In this document: positions 38,629 through 48,101 of the stretch, piece after piece
Layout of the letters: each line of letters opens with the position of its first letter
Numbering within the stretch: the first letter of the stretch is position 1
Source: an uncultured Geobacter sp.
Lineage (GTDB): Bacteria > Desulfobacterota > Desulfuromonadia > Geobacterales > Geobacteraceae
Reading direction: 5' to 3'
NCBI GenBank assembly: GCA_937886325.1
Contig: CALABV010000210.1
Coordinates: 5,215-69,214 of the forward strand
DNA: 64,000 nt
Program-made: the position numbers and the translations under genes
Notes under the pieces: generated by a model
What the model was told of the DNA's origin: nothing
The model's input: only the letters and a program-made list of their open reading frames with translations
The model's database searches: none

Positions 38629-38863
38629 ACGACAAGGGAGGGTTTTGAGACGATTCGTTTCATGGTCGCGGCTGGAACGGAGTCAATCGATGACGTCGTA
38701 ATCGTCTGATGCCTCCACGAATCCTTTCCAGTGGCTTGCCTATCAGGACCCTGACTCCCGTCTGTCAGTCCCGGGCGGGTATAAATCCCTTGCGTTGAAA
38801 GGGCAATTGCATTACTCTGAAGCCGAATTCGAGGTCTGGCGGACCCGCTTTCCGGAGGATGAA

Positions 38864-39805
38864 ATGATACATGAACCCGGCACATCGAAATTTCAGATCG
38901 ACCTGCGACGCCATCTGCGGGAGCAGAAAATATGCGACAATCTGATCCACCTCATCTGTGAAATTGCCGAAGCAGGCAAATATGTGATAAACGCCGTTCG
39001 GACCGGTGACCTGGGGGTTGCGGGCACATCGAATCTCTACGGCGAGGAGCAACTCGCGCTCGACGTGCTTTCAGACAGGATCATCAGGAAACGTCTCGTT
39101 CATTCCGGTGTAGTCAGTTCCATTCTTTCGGAGGAAATGGATGAGGTCCTCAGGGTGAAACCGGCGGAGGACGGACTCTACTCCGTTGCTTACGACCCTC
39201 TCGACGGTTCGTCCCTCGTGGATGTTAACCTGGCGGTCGGAACAATCGTTTCCATCTATTCCGGGTCCGAGCTCCTCCAAAAGGGACGCAATCAGGTGGC
39301 CGCACTGTATATTCTCTATGGACCGAGGGTTTCCCTTGTCTATTCCGTCGGCAAGGGTGTGCATGAGTTCACCATGAACCATCTCATGGAATATACCCTC
39401 ACCCGTGAAAATGTCACCATGCAACCGGCCGGAAACATCTATGCGCCGGGCGGCCTGCGGAACAAGTATAGCGAAGGAGTGGAAAGGTTTGTCCGCTACC
39501 TGGAGGCCAAAGGAGCGAAGCTCCGCTACTCCGGGGGGTTTGTGCCGGACATCAACCAGATCCTCATGAAAGGGAAAGGGCTGTTCATGTACCCTGCGCT
39601 TAATGGCGCGCCGGACGGCAAGCTTCGGCTTCTCTTCGAACTGAATCCCATGGCGTACCTGATGGAGCAGGCAGGCGGGGCGGCAAGCAACGGCAGGATG
39701 CCGATACTCGATATGTGTCCGGAAGGACTTGACCAGCGTGCTCCCGTTTTTATCGGGTGCCGCGAGGACGTTGAAAAGGCTTTGGAGTTCATTAAAGAAA
39801 GGTGA
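38864..39805 (+). CDS. fbp: fructose-1,6-bisphosphatase, class I
   Basis: A 313-residue class I FBPase that hydrolyses fructose-1,6-bisphosphate in gluconeogenesis. Metal and substrate motifs: SSILSEEMDE, AYDPLDGSSLVDVNLAVGTI, ASKYVINA-like AGKYVINAVRTGDLG, and KLRLLFELNPMAYLMEQAGG. I chose ATG 38864 (MIHEPGTSKFQIDLRRHL) with GGAGG six bases upstream; the frame is open further 5' to 38795 and reads plausibly as protein, so a longer form is not excluded. The small acidic gene at 39858 follows 52 bp downstream. Confidence 0.94.
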   Translation: MIHEPGTSKFQIDLRRHLREQKICDNLIHLICEIAEAGKYVINAVRTGDLGVAGTSNLYGEEQLALDVLSDRIIRKRLVHSGVVSSILSEEMDEVLRVKPAEDGLYSVAYDPLDGSSLVDVNLAVGTIVSIYSGSELLQKGRNQVAALYILYGPRVSLVYSVGKGVHEFTMNHLMEYTLTRENVTMQPAGNIYAPGGLRNKYSEGVERFVRYLEAKGAKLRYSGGFVPDINQILMKGKGLFMYPALNGAPDGKLRLLFELNPMAYLMEQAGGAASNGRMPILDMCPEGLDQRAPVFIGCREDVEKALEFIKER

Positions 39806-39857
39806 CAACCCCCGGGTGTGCCGAATTCCGTCGGGGTGAAGAGAAAGCGGGTATACT

Positions 39858-40127
39858 ATGTCGGCTGAGGAAAGACCACGGAGACTGTGCAGCGAGATTC
39901 AACTTTTTGATCTGTGCACGAAAGAAAAATGCGGCTTGAAAGACGGACGCTTCTGCACCGATGAAAGCATGCTTGCCAGGTTCGAGGCCATTAACCAGGA
40001 GGAAGACTTCCCGCCGGAGCAGTATCTTGATGATGAGGTCGGGGAAGGTGAGGACGATGACGAGGCGTACCCCGATTTCGGTCGAGATTTCGACGAAGAT
40101 GACGATGACTATGACGAGGAATCCTGA
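39858..40127 (+). CDS. small acidic Cys-containing protein of unknown function
   Basis: An 89-residue protein. The N-terminal half has four cysteines (CSEIQLFDLC, then C in KEKCGL and FC), which could bind a metal; the C-terminal half is almost entirely Asp/Glu (DDEVGEGEDDDE ... DDDDYDEES). I do not recognise a named family. It probably shares the fbp transcript, since there is no terminator between them and a strong one follows. Possible roles (metal or cofactor buffering, protein interaction) are guesses. Confidence 0.7.
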   Translation: MSAEERPRRLCSEIQLFDLCTKEKCGLKDGRFCTDESMLARFEAINQEEDFPPEQYLDDEVGEGEDDDEAYPDFGRDFDEDDDDYDEES

Positions 40128-40157
40128 CTCGGGAGCTTCGTTTTTACGCGATACGAT

Positions 40158-40193
40158 ACAAAGGCCGCTCCACCGGGAGCGGCCTTTGTTTTA
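40158..40193 (+). terminator. terminator after fbp and the acidic gene
   Basis: A perfect 14-bp stem (40158-40171 with 40176-40189) with a four-base loop ACCG, followed by TTTTATG. The stem is flanked by A and T runs, so it may also serve the converging gene. Confidence 0.88.
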
Positions 40194-40243
40194 TGAGTAA
40201 TAACATCCGGAATGCCGGTTGATGCATCGTCAGGGATCGGGGC

Positions 40244-40714
40244 CTACACTTTCTGGAATTCCGCGAGCGCCTTTTCCAGTTTCGTGCTATGTCCTTCGTC
40301 CGCCGCCATCATGGCTTTGAATAGTTTGGCGCATGATTCGTCGGAAAACCGCGCCGCGGTATCAAGGTGAAACCGGCTGAAAATTGTTTCACAGTGTATG
40401 GAGATTTTCAGGGCATCCGCAATGTCGGGAACGGTTTCACGCACCTTGTGCAAGGTCATACGCGCAAAGGACAGATGTTTTTCCGCCTCATCAGCGGATA
40501 TTTTCATTTCCAGGATCGATGGCGTGCATGTCCGCATGGCGAGCCTGATTTGATATTCGTGATTTCTCTCTTCCGCCGCGGTCTTCTGGAAAAGCCGCGA
40601 GATGTCCTGGTTGAAACGGTATGCCGCGGTAAAAAATTCGTACATATCGGCCATAACAAGTTCGATATCCGCGCATCGGTGCAAGATGGCCAGTGTGTCC
40701 GTCTGGGATGTCAT
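40244..40714 (-). CDS. ferritin-like (rubrerythrin-fold) diiron-type protein
   Basis: A 156-residue all-helical protein. Candidate metal ligands: E18 (DIELVMADMYEFF), the EERNH motif with E49 and H52, and a C-terminal DEGH motif where an Asp replaces the usual Glu of ExxH. There is no C-terminal rubredoxin domain, so it is not a classical rubrerythrin. A role in peroxide or iron handling is inferred from the fold only. ATG 40714 has GAGG 7 bases upstream. It is divergent from comEC. Confidence 0.72.
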   Translation of the reverse strand: MTSQTDTLAILHRCADIELVMADMYEFFTAAYRFNQDISRLFQKTAAEERNHEYQIRLAMRTCTPSILEMKISADEAEKHLSFARMTLHKVRETVPDIADALKISIHCETIFSRFHLDTAARFSDESCAKLFKAMMAADEGHSTKLEKALAEFQKV

Positions 40715-40782
40715 GCCGTGCCTCGACCTTTAAGATGAAAAAAAACTTAGAAATCCGGCGTTTCTGATGGTAGGATACCGCC

Positions 40783-43179
40783 ATGACGCCTCGTCCTCTG
40801 GTTATCCCCCTGTTTTCAGCTATGGCCGGACTTTCCTCGGCCTGTCTGTGGGGAACATTCTTTCCACATGTTGCTCTTCCGATTCTCCTTGCTATATCCT
40901 TCCTCCTGGTGTTTGTCAAGAATCGACTCGTTTTCCCGGCAGCGCTTGCCTTCTGCTTTTTCGCCTGGGGCAACCTGTCCCTGGCGACGTATCTTGAGCC
41001 TGTCTTTCCATCCGATTCCATTGTCCGATTTGCGGGAAAAGATCCCCTTGCCATCGAAGGAGTTATTGACATGCGTCCTGACTGGCGCGAAAAGGGGGGC
41101 CGGCTCTATCTGCATGCCGTTAGAGTCTTCCGAGGGGGATGGTCCTCCTCGGTGAGCGGAAGGCTTCTCCTCATCATCGGCGAGGGGAGGTCGCCTTTTC
41201 TGACAGGTGACCGGGTTCGGTTCGTGTCCCGAGTTCGAAAACCGAGGAACTTCGGGGTTCCGGGCGAGTTTGATTACGAGCGCTACCTTGCCTTCCGGAA
41301 TGTCCATGCGACCGCTTTTGTCCCAGTCGCGTCCGAGATAATCCTTATCAGGGGAGGCGTTGCCTATCCCTTGCAGCGTTGTATCGACGGGGTCGCGGCC
41401 GACCTGGGAAATCGTATCGGCGAACGGCTTCCACCCGACGATGGAGCCGTATTGCGGGCGCTCCTCCTGGGGGAAGCGGGCGGAGTGCCGGACGGGATCC
41501 GGGATTTGTACACCAGAACCGGCGTCAACCACATTCTTTCCATCTCGGGTTTTCACGTGGGGGTGATTGCATTATTCATTTTTCATCTTGGATTCCTGGC
41601 CGCCCGTCGTTCCCCGTTCCTCCTGCTGTATGCCCACCCTCGGCGTGTAATCCTCGTATTCACCATTCCGGTCATCCTGTTCTACCTTTTCCTTTCCGGA
41701 AACGCGCCGGCGACTGTTCGTTCGGTCGTAATGATCATCACGTACATTGTCGCCCTTCTTCTCGATCGAGAGACGGATCCCCTTAACTCGCTGGCCCTGG
41801 CTGCGCTGGTCATCCTGGCCTGTTCTCCCGTTTCCCTCTTCGACATCTCTTTTCAACTCTCTTTTTTCGCCATATGGGGAATTGTTACCCTTACGCCACT
41901 CATGATGGCCCCCTTCGAAGCGCTTCAAGGTAAGGCGCTCCGTTGGCTGCTGCTCTTCCTGATGGCATCGGTCTCGGCAACGGCAGCCACGCTGCTCCCC
42001 GTGTCCCTGTATTTTCATCGCACCACCCTTACCGGGCTGCTTTCCAATTTTTTCATCGTTCCCCTGATGGGGTACGGTTCCGTCGTGCTGGGATTCTGCG
42101 CGCTTCCCTGTCTCCATTTGTTTCCTTCCTTTGCGGGCCTGCTGCTGGAGATGGCCGGCTTTCTGGTGGAGGTCTCGACCGGCATCCTTACCTATCTTGA
42201 TACGATTCCCCTCCTGCCTGTCTGGAGGACAACGCGTTTTGACCTGCTTCTCTGTTTTCTGGCACTGTCGGCGGTTTCTTTCCTTCCTGAAGGCCGACTG
42301 CGCCGGGGCGGTTGCTGTGCCCTGGTCGTGATGTTTATCGTAACAAGGCTTGCCGTCACCGATCCGGATGCCGGGAAACTGCGTCTTGACTTCTTCAGTG
42401 TCGGTCAGGGAGAGTCTACCCTGGTTACCTTCCCCAACGGAGAAAGGATGCTCGTGGATGGTGGTGGGAGTTACCGGGATGGCGGAATGGATCCAGGAGA
42501 AAGGCTCCTGGCGCCGGCTCTATGGAGCAGGGGAATCCACAGGCTGGACTATCTGGTTCTCAGTCATACCCATCCGGACCATCTGAAGGGCCTGCTTTTC
42601 ATAGCACGGAATTTTTCCATCGGAGAATTCTGGGAAAGCGGCGTCAACGATGGAGGGGATGATTATCTGACGTTGAAGGGCATTCTGGCGGAGAAGGGCG
42701 TTCCTGTTCGACGGATAGATGCCGCAACCGGTCCGGTCCGGATCGGTGCGGCGCTCATCGAGCCCCTTGCGCCGCGCCGCCTTCCGCGTGCTGCCGTGGA
42801 TCTCAATGAGGCGTCTCTGGTGTTTCGCCTCCGCCTTGATGATTTTGCCGTGCTTTTTACCGGAGATATAGGGCCCGAGGCAGAGGATGACCTGCTTAGA
42901 GCTCCGTCGTCACTGCACTGTACGGTGCTAAAAGTGGCTCATCACGGAAGCAGATCCTCTTCATCCGAAGATTTCCTTGAGGCAGCCTCCCCATCCTGCG
43001 CCCTTATCGGAGCGGGGTATGAGAACCGCTTTCATCTTCCGTCCCGTGAAACGCTGAACCGCCTGCGGAAGCAGGGAATTCGCGTGTTGCGAACGGATCT
43101 GGACGGCACAATCACCGTTATCTACGGCAACGGAATATGGAGCGCCTCACCATTCATGAAAAACGGGCATTTTGATTGA
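40783..43179 (+). CDS. comEC: ComEC/Rec2 family DNA uptake channel
   Basis: A 798-residue inner-membrane protein. After N-terminal hydrophobic segments comes a DUF4131-type OB-fold region (residues ~80-190), the multi-helix Competence domain (LLGEAGGVPDGIRDLYTRTGVNHILSISGFHVG onward), and a C-terminal metallo-beta-lactamase domain with SHTHPDHLKG near residue 595 and VAHHGSRSSS. It transports single-stranded DNA into the cytoplasm in transformation; the lactamase domain is believed to degrade one strand. Natural competence of this organism is not shown by this gene alone. ATG 40783 follows TAGGAT. Confidence 0.93.
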   Translation: MTPRPLVIPLFSAMAGLSSACLWGTFFPHVALPILLAISFLLVFVKNRLVFPAALAFCFFAWGNLSLATYLEPVFPSDSIVRFAGKDPLAIEGVIDMRPDWREKGGRLYLHAVRVFRGGWSSSVSGRLLLIIGEGRSPFLTGDRVRFVSRVRKPRNFGVPGEFDYERYLAFRNVHATAFVPVASEIILIRGGVAYPLQRCIDGVAADLGNRIGERLPPDDGAVLRALLLGEAGGVPDGIRDLYTRTGVNHILSISGFHVGVIALFIFHLGFLAARRSPFLLLYAHPRRVILVFTIPVILFYLFLSGNAPATVRSVVMIITYIVALLLDRETDPLNSLALAALVILACSPVSLFDISFQLSFFAIWGIVTLTPLMMAPFEALQGKALRWLLLFLMASVSATAATLLPVSLYFHRTTLTGLLSNFFIVPLMGYGSVVLGFCALPCLHLFPSFAGLLLEMAGFLVEVSTGILTYLDTIPLLPVWRTTRFDLLLCFLALSAVSFLPEGRLRRGGCCALVVMFIVTRLAVTDPDAGKLRLDFFSVGQGESTLVTFPNGERMLVDGGGSYRDGGMDPGERLLAPALWSRGIHRLDYLVLSHTHPDHLKGLLFIARNFSIGEFWESGVNDGGDDYLTLKGILAEKGVPVRRIDAATGPVRIGAALIEPLAPRRLPRAAVDLNEASLVFRLRLDDFAVLFTGDIGPEAEDDLLRAPSSLHCTVLKVAHHGSRSSSSEDFLEAASPSCALIGAGYENRFHLPSRETLNRLRKQGIRVLRTDLDGTITVIYGNGIWSASPFMKNGHFD

Positions 43180-43271
43180 CAATGTTCGGTTTTCTTTGCT
43201 AGTTTGAGGTTCGAATCTACCATGTCCCGAACGGGTAGCAGCGCGTGAATGGATGTTCTGGGAGACGCGGT

Positions 43272-44657
43272 ATGGAAAGAATTCTCGTCGTTGAAGACGA
43301 CCGGTTTTTCCGGGAGATGTACTGCCATCTGCTGAGCGGAGAGGGGTATGAGGTGCATACCGCCGCATCCGTTGATGAAGCGATGGAGTTTCTTCTCAGA
43401 ACGGAGTGTCACCTTATTGTTACCGACCTGATAATGCCCGGTCAGAGCGGAATGGACCTTCTATTCCGCGTGAAAAGGCATGATCCGGATATTGACGTTA
43501 TTATGGTGACCGGCAACACCAACGTGGAATCCGCTATCCAGGCCCTGAAAAACGGCGCCCGCGATTATCTCCTGAAACCGGTCAACCACGATGAGCTGCG
43601 GCATACCGTTGCCCTCTGCATGGAGCAGCGCAGGCTTCTGAACGAAAATAGCGAATTGAAGGGACTGGTGCACCTTTTTCAGGTCGGTCAGACCATTTCC
43701 AACTGCCTGGAGATTGAGCGCCTCGGCACGCTGGTGGTGGACTCTTTCGCCAAGGAACTCGGCGCGGAGAGGGCGTTGGGGATCTTTACCGATGAAGACG
43801 GGTGTCTCTCCCTGCAGGATATCCGTGGATTCACCGTCCAGGAGGGTACGCGGGTCAGCGAAATGATCCTTGCCTGCAACATCAGGTTCGGCGTGGAAAC
43901 CGTTGTGAGAAAGGATGTGAAGTGCCTGTGTGTGCTTGATTCACTTCCCGGAGAAGGTATCCCGGCGGGACTCGATGAGGTGCTACTGTTTTCGATCCGA
44001 TCAAAGACGCTCATTCAGGGGATCGTGGCGATCTTCAATCCGGAGGGCGGCGCTCTTCCGGAGGAACTGAATCTCAGGAATCTTCATTTTCTTCAGGATC
44101 AGGCCTCTCTGGCCTTTGAAAACGCGTCCCGTTTCGCGTCCGCGCGGAATCTTCTCTATATCGACGAACTTACCGGACTGTTCAACTATCGTTACCTGGA
44201 TCTCGCCCTGGAACGGGAACTGAAGCGCGCGGATCGCTATGGTTCCTGTGTTGCGATCCTTTTCATAGACCTGGATCTCTTCAAAGGGGTCAATGATACC
44301 CACGGTCACCTCATCGGCAGCCGGGTATTGGGTGAAGTCGGTTCACTATTGAAAAGATCGGTGCGCGACGTGGATCTGGTGATTCGATACGGCGGAGACG
44401 AATATACGATTATCCTCGTGGAGACGGACGCGGAGAGCGCCGCCACCGTAGCCGAGCGTATCCGGACCACCATAGAAAGAAATGTGTTCCTCGCTGATGA
44501 CGGGTACGATATTCACCTGACGGCATGCATAGGCTACGCCTGCTTTCCCGACGACACCCGATCGAAACTGGAGTTGCTGGAAGTGGCCGACAAGGCGATG
44601 TATCGGGGAAAGTTCAGCGGCAGAAACAGGGTGTTCAGGGCGTTGCAGGAAGACTGA
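43272..44657 (+). CDS. response regulator with GAF and GGDEF domains
   Basis: A 461-residue regulator. Residues 1-120 are a receiver domain with phospho-acceptor D52 (LIVTDLIMPGQSG) and the usual Lys in LLKPV; ~140-290 a GAF domain; ~300-460 a GGDEF domain. The active site is GGDEY at 374-378 (Tyr for Phe) and the inhibitory RxxD site is intact (R365-D368, five residues upstream). So it is a phosphorylation-controlled diguanylate cyclase with product inhibition. ATG 43272 (MERILVVEDDRFFREMY) has GGGAG upstream. No cognate kinase is adjacent. Confidence 0.92.
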   Translation: MERILVVEDDRFFREMYCHLLSGEGYEVHTAASVDEAMEFLLRTECHLIVTDLIMPGQSGMDLLFRVKRHDPDIDVIMVTGNTNVESAIQALKNGARDYLLKPVNHDELRHTVALCMEQRRLLNENSELKGLVHLFQVGQTISNCLEIERLGTLVVDSFAKELGAERALGIFTDEDGCLSLQDIRGFTVQEGTRVSEMILACNIRFGVETVVRKDVKCLCVLDSLPGEGIPAGLDEVLLFSIRSKTLIQGIVAIFNPEGGALPEELNLRNLHFLQDQASLAFENASRFASARNLLYIDELTGLFNYRYLDLALERELKRADRYGSCVAILFIDLDLFKGVNDTHGHLIGSRVLGEVGSLLKRSVRDVDLVIRYGGDEYTIILVETDAESAATVAERIRTTIERNVFLADDGYDIHLTACIGYACFPDDTRSKLELLEVADKAMYRGKFSGRNRVFRALQED

Positions 44658-44689
44658 CGCGGTAGTGAAAAAGAGAAGGGATACCATAC

Positions 44690-45949
44690 GTGGCACTGAC
44701 AGGAATCAAGGGGTTTAACGATATACTTCCCGGCGAGGTCCGGAAATGGCAGCACGTGGAGAAGACCGCACGACGGGTCTTCGAGACCTACGGTTTTTCC
44801 GAGGTACGGGTTCCGGTCCTGGAGAAGACCGAACTGTTCGCCCGCTCCATCGGCGATGCCACCGACATCGTGGAAAAGGAGATGTATTCCTTCACTGATA
44901 AGGGGGGGAATGCGATCACTCTTCGTCCCGAGGGGACGGCAGGAGTTATCCGCGCCTTTATCGAACACAAGCTGCACGCGGTGGACTCGGTTGCAAAGCT
45001 CTACTACATGGGACAGATGTTCCGCTACGAGCGGCCGCAGAAGGGGCGCTACCGCCAGTTTCACCAGATAGGCGTCGAAGTCGCCGGTGTCTCGGATCCC
45101 AAGATCGATGCGCAGGTGCTGACCATGCTCTGCCATTTTTTCGCCGAACTGGGGCTGACCGAGCCCAGACTCCAGATTAACTCTCTCGGGTGCCACGAGT
45201 GCCGTCCGGAGTATCGGAAAATGCTCCGGGAGTTTCTGAGTGAACGGCTGGAAAGCCTGTGCGACGACTGCAAACGGAGGTATGAGACAAACCCGCTCCG
45301 CACCCTGGACTGCAAGGCGGTCGGCTGTCGGGAGGCGACCGTGGGCGCGCCGTCCGTTCTCGATCACCTCTGCGCCGGGTGTGAAGACCATTTCTCCCGC
45401 ACGAAGAGGTACCTGGACGCGGCCGGAACCGGATACGATATCAATCCCCGCATGGTGCGAGGTCTCGACTACTACACCCGTACCACTTTCGAACTGGTTA
45501 CCGGACTGCTCGGCTCCCAGAGCGCGGTGGCGGCCGGCGGCCGGTATGACCGGCTCATCGAGGAATTGGGCGGTCCCGCGCTTCCCGGTATCGGCTTCGC
45601 CCTCGGGGTGGAGAGGGTCGTTCTTCTGCTTAACGGCGAAGGGTTGGAAAGTCGACCCGACCTGTTTATCGCCTTCCACGGGGAGGCAGCCGGTGACGCG
45701 GCATTTCTTCTCATGTGCCGCCTGCAACGGATGGGGATCTCCGTTGAACTGGACTACGAAGGGAAAAGCCTGAAGAGCCAGATGCGCCGCGCGGACAAGT
45801 TCCGTGCACGATATACTCTCATTATCGGCGAGGACGAACTGGCAAAGGGAAAGGCGGCCCTCAAGGAGATGGACCGTGGAGTTCAGGAAGAGGTCATCCT
45901 CGACGCGGATGCCATCGCGGGCACGCTGAAAGGCGAGGGCAGGGCGTAA
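44690..45949 (+). CDS. hisS: histidyl-tRNA synthetase
   Basis: A 419-residue class II synthetase charging tRNA-His. Motif 2 (RYERPQKGRYRQFHQIG), the HisA peptide region RGLDYYTRTTFEL and the GGRYDRL motif are present. Start GTG 44690 (MALTGIKGFNDILPGEV) follows AGAAGGG. Length is standard; a cysteine-rich stretch (CHECRP, CDDCKRRYE, CAGCEDHF) in the middle is a common zinc-ribbon-like insertion of some HisRS. rmuC starts 3 bp after the stop. Confidence 0.97.
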   Translation: MALTGIKGFNDILPGEVRKWQHVEKTARRVFETYGFSEVRVPVLEKTELFARSIGDATDIVEKEMYSFTDKGGNAITLRPEGTAGVIRAFIEHKLHAVDSVAKLYYMGQMFRYERPQKGRYRQFHQIGVEVAGVSDPKIDAQVLTMLCHFFAELGLTEPRLQINSLGCHECRPEYRKMLREFLSERLESLCDDCKRRYETNPLRTLDCKAVGCREATVGAPSVLDHLCAGCEDHFSRTKRYLDAAGTGYDINPRMVRGLDYYTRTTFELVTGLLGSQSAVAAGGRYDRLIEELGGPALPGIGFALGVERVVLLLNGEGLESRPDLFIAFHGEAAGDAAFLLMCRLQRMGISVELDYEGKSLKSQMRRADKFRARYTLIIGEDELAKGKAALKEMDRGVQEEVILDADAIAGTLKGEGRA

Positions 45950-45952
45950 TCA

Positions 45953-47374
45953 TTGGAGTATCTTTTTTTCATCATCGGGGCATCCGTCGGCGGTATTTGC
46001 GTCTGGCTGGTCCTCAGATCCCGGATCGACCTGGCGATCGAGCGTTCCAGGTCAGAGCATGAAGGGGAGATCGCGGCGCTTGCCGAGCGCCTTGCTGCAA
46101 AAGAAGAGCAGATTGCAGACCTGAAAACCACGCTTGTCGAGCGGGACGGACAGGTCTTCGCGCTGCGCGATGAAAACTCCTCCCTGAAGGTCAAGGTTTC
46201 AGAACTGGATACCCTCATCCGGGAGGAACGGAAGGTCGCAGCCGAAAAGCTGGCACTGCTGGATAGCGCCCACGAAAGACTATCCCTTGCCTTCAAGGCG
46301 CTTTCGGCCGAGGCGCTCCAAAGCAACAATCGTTCCTTCCTGGAACTGGCCGGAACCCTTTTCGAAAAATTCCAGGAAGGCGCCAGGGGTGACCTGGATC
46401 TGCGCAGGCAGGCCATCGATGAGCTTGTTAAGCCGCTTCGGGAGTCCCTTGACAAGGTAGACGGCAAAATTCGGGAACTGGAAACGGTCCGGACCACCGC
46501 CTACGCGACCCTTACCGAACAGATCAAATCCCTTGCCGCCTCCCAGTCGCAACTTCAGGGCGAAACCGCGAACCTGGTAAAGGCCCTCCGCTCGCCATCG
46601 GTGCGCGGCCGTTGGGGCGAAATCCAGCTTCGTCGGGTGGTTGAAATCGCGGGGATGATTGCCTACTGCGATTTCGTGGAACAGGAGTCAACGACAGGCC
46701 CGGACGGGCGGCTCCGGCCCGATATGGTTGTCCGTCTTCCCAACGACAAGAACGTGGTCGTTGACTCGAAGGCGCCGCTGGCTGCCTACCTGGAGGCACT
46801 GGAGGCAGAAGATGAACAGGTCAAGCTCCAGAAGCTGAGGGACCATGCCCGCCATGTGCGCGCACATCTGAGCAAGCTGTCCGCCAAGTCCTATTGGGAC
46901 CAGTTCAAACCCACCCCGGAGTTCGTGGTCCTCTTCCTCCCGGGAGAGACATTCTTCAGCGCCGCACTGGAGCAGGACCCGTCACTTATCGAGTTCGGCG
47001 TGGAACAGAAGGTTATCCTCGCCACCCCAACCACTCTCATCGCGCTTCTGCGTTCCGTTGCGTACGGCTGGCGCCAGGAGCGCGTCGCCGAAAACGCGCA
47101 GGCAATCAGCGAACTGGGCAAGGCTCTCTATGACCGGGTTGCGATCCTGGCATCCCATTTTACCGATCTTCGCAGGGGACTTGAGCGGGCCGTCGAATCT
47201 TACAACCGGGCAGTCGGCTCCCTTGAAAGCAGGGTTCTGGTTTCCGCACGCAGGTTCAAGGAGTTGGGAGCATCAACCGGCAGGGACATTGAACCCCTTG
47301 AAGCCATCGACACCCGGCCGCGAACCGTTGAGTCATCCGATCTTCTCCCTGAAGATGAGGAAACGGTGGGGTGA
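45953..47374 (+). CDS. rmuC: DNA recombination protein RmuC
   Basis: A 473-residue protein: N-terminal transmembrane helix (residues ~2-20), long coiled coil to ~130, then the RmuC PD-(D/E)XK-like nuclease region (SPSVRGRWGEIQLRRVVEIAGM, DMVVRLPNDKNVVVDSKAPL). RmuC limits inversions at short inverted repeats in E. coli. It starts at TTG 45953, 3 bp after hisS, so it is cotranscribed. Usual length. Confidence 0.92.
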   Translation: MEYLFFIIGASVGGICVWLVLRSRIDLAIERSRSEHEGEIAALAERLAAKEEQIADLKTTLVERDGQVFALRDENSSLKVKVSELDTLIREERKVAAEKLALLDSAHERLSLAFKALSAEALQSNNRSFLELAGTLFEKFQEGARGDLDLRRQAIDELVKPLRESLDKVDGKIRELETVRTTAYATLTEQIKSLAASQSQLQGETANLVKALRSPSVRGRWGEIQLRRVVEIAGMIAYCDFVEQESTTGPDGRLRPDMVVRLPNDKNVVVDSKAPLAAYLEALEAEDEQVKLQKLRDHARHVRAHLSKLSAKSYWDQFKPTPEFVVLFLPGETFFSAALEQDPSLIEFGVEQKVILATPTTLIALLRSVAYGWRQERVAENAQAISELGKALYDRVAILASHFTDLRRGLERAVESYNRAVGSLESRVLVSARRFKELGASTGRDIEPLEAIDTRPRTVESSDLLPEDEETVG

Positions 47375-47398
47375 TGCGCGCCCAGTTTTCTTTCCCTT

Positions 47399-47911
47399 TC
47401 AGTCCGGATGCAGGAAAGCCCCAATGGTGACGGCGATTTTCTCCAAGGCAAGCAATTCGTTCCTGGAAAAGTCGGCCCCGGCGCACGCGACGTCCTCCGC
47501 TTTTCTGCAGACCTGAAGTACCCCCGTGACCTGCCCCTCCCGTGTCAGGGGCACACTCATGATCTTCTGGATGGGCAGGGTATGGGGTTCCGTGCCGCGG
47601 AACAATTCGAAGAAGGATGCGTGGGGTGTGACGGCAAAAGAGTTGTTCAGGAAACCCTTTTTCTCGCGGGCCGTCCTGGCAACGAGCGGGTTTGCCGCGG
47701 AAATCGGTACGGTTCCAGCGTCCCGTAGGCGCCGAGGCCAGATGAAATGGAGGGATTCGCCGGTCGGGTCGAGCAGGAAGACCGCCACTTCGTCCGGTTT
47801 TACCGAGAATGCTCGGGATACGAGCGTGGCAGCCGTTTCCAGCTTGTCTTCGTCTGCCGGTGCCGCTGACAGCGACGCATGGAGTCTCATGCAGAATTCA
47901 TCCAGTTTCAT
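47399..47911 (-). CDS. single GAF-domain protein
   Basis: A 170-residue stand-alone GAF protein. The domain spans roughly residues 20-165 (LDPTGESLHFIWP ... IMSVPLTREGQVTGVLQVCRK). There is no output domain, so it probably acts by binding a ligand and another protein. I use ATG 47911 (MKLDEFCMRLHASL) with AGGAGA, not the more upstream starts. Convergent with rmuC; no partner gene adjoins it. Confidence 0.75.
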   Translation of the reverse strand: MKLDEFCMRLHASLSAAPADEDKLETAATLVSRAFSVKPDEVAVFLLDPTGESLHFIWPRRLRDAGTVPISAANPLVARTAREKKGFLNNSFAVTPHASFFELFRGTEPHTLPIQKIMSVPLTREGQVTGVLQVCRKAEDVACAGADFSRNELLALEKIAVTIGAFLHPD

Positions 47912-48101
47912 GTCGTTTCTCCTGATAGTGCTGCTCATCCTTTAGCACAAGGGCCTTGCTTCGGTCAAAAAGAATTGCATCAGGAAAAATATCGTCTATA
48001 TAGTATTCCGACGTGATACACGTTTCTTTGCTTCCGCAAACCGGGAAGAGAGGTCTTTTCCGCGGGCAGTGACATACCGTTACCCAAAGGAGCTCCATTG
48101 T

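Noticed and set aside
44534..45727. Long - strand open frame (397 codons) opposite hisS
   Set aside because: Antisense to a complete synthetase.
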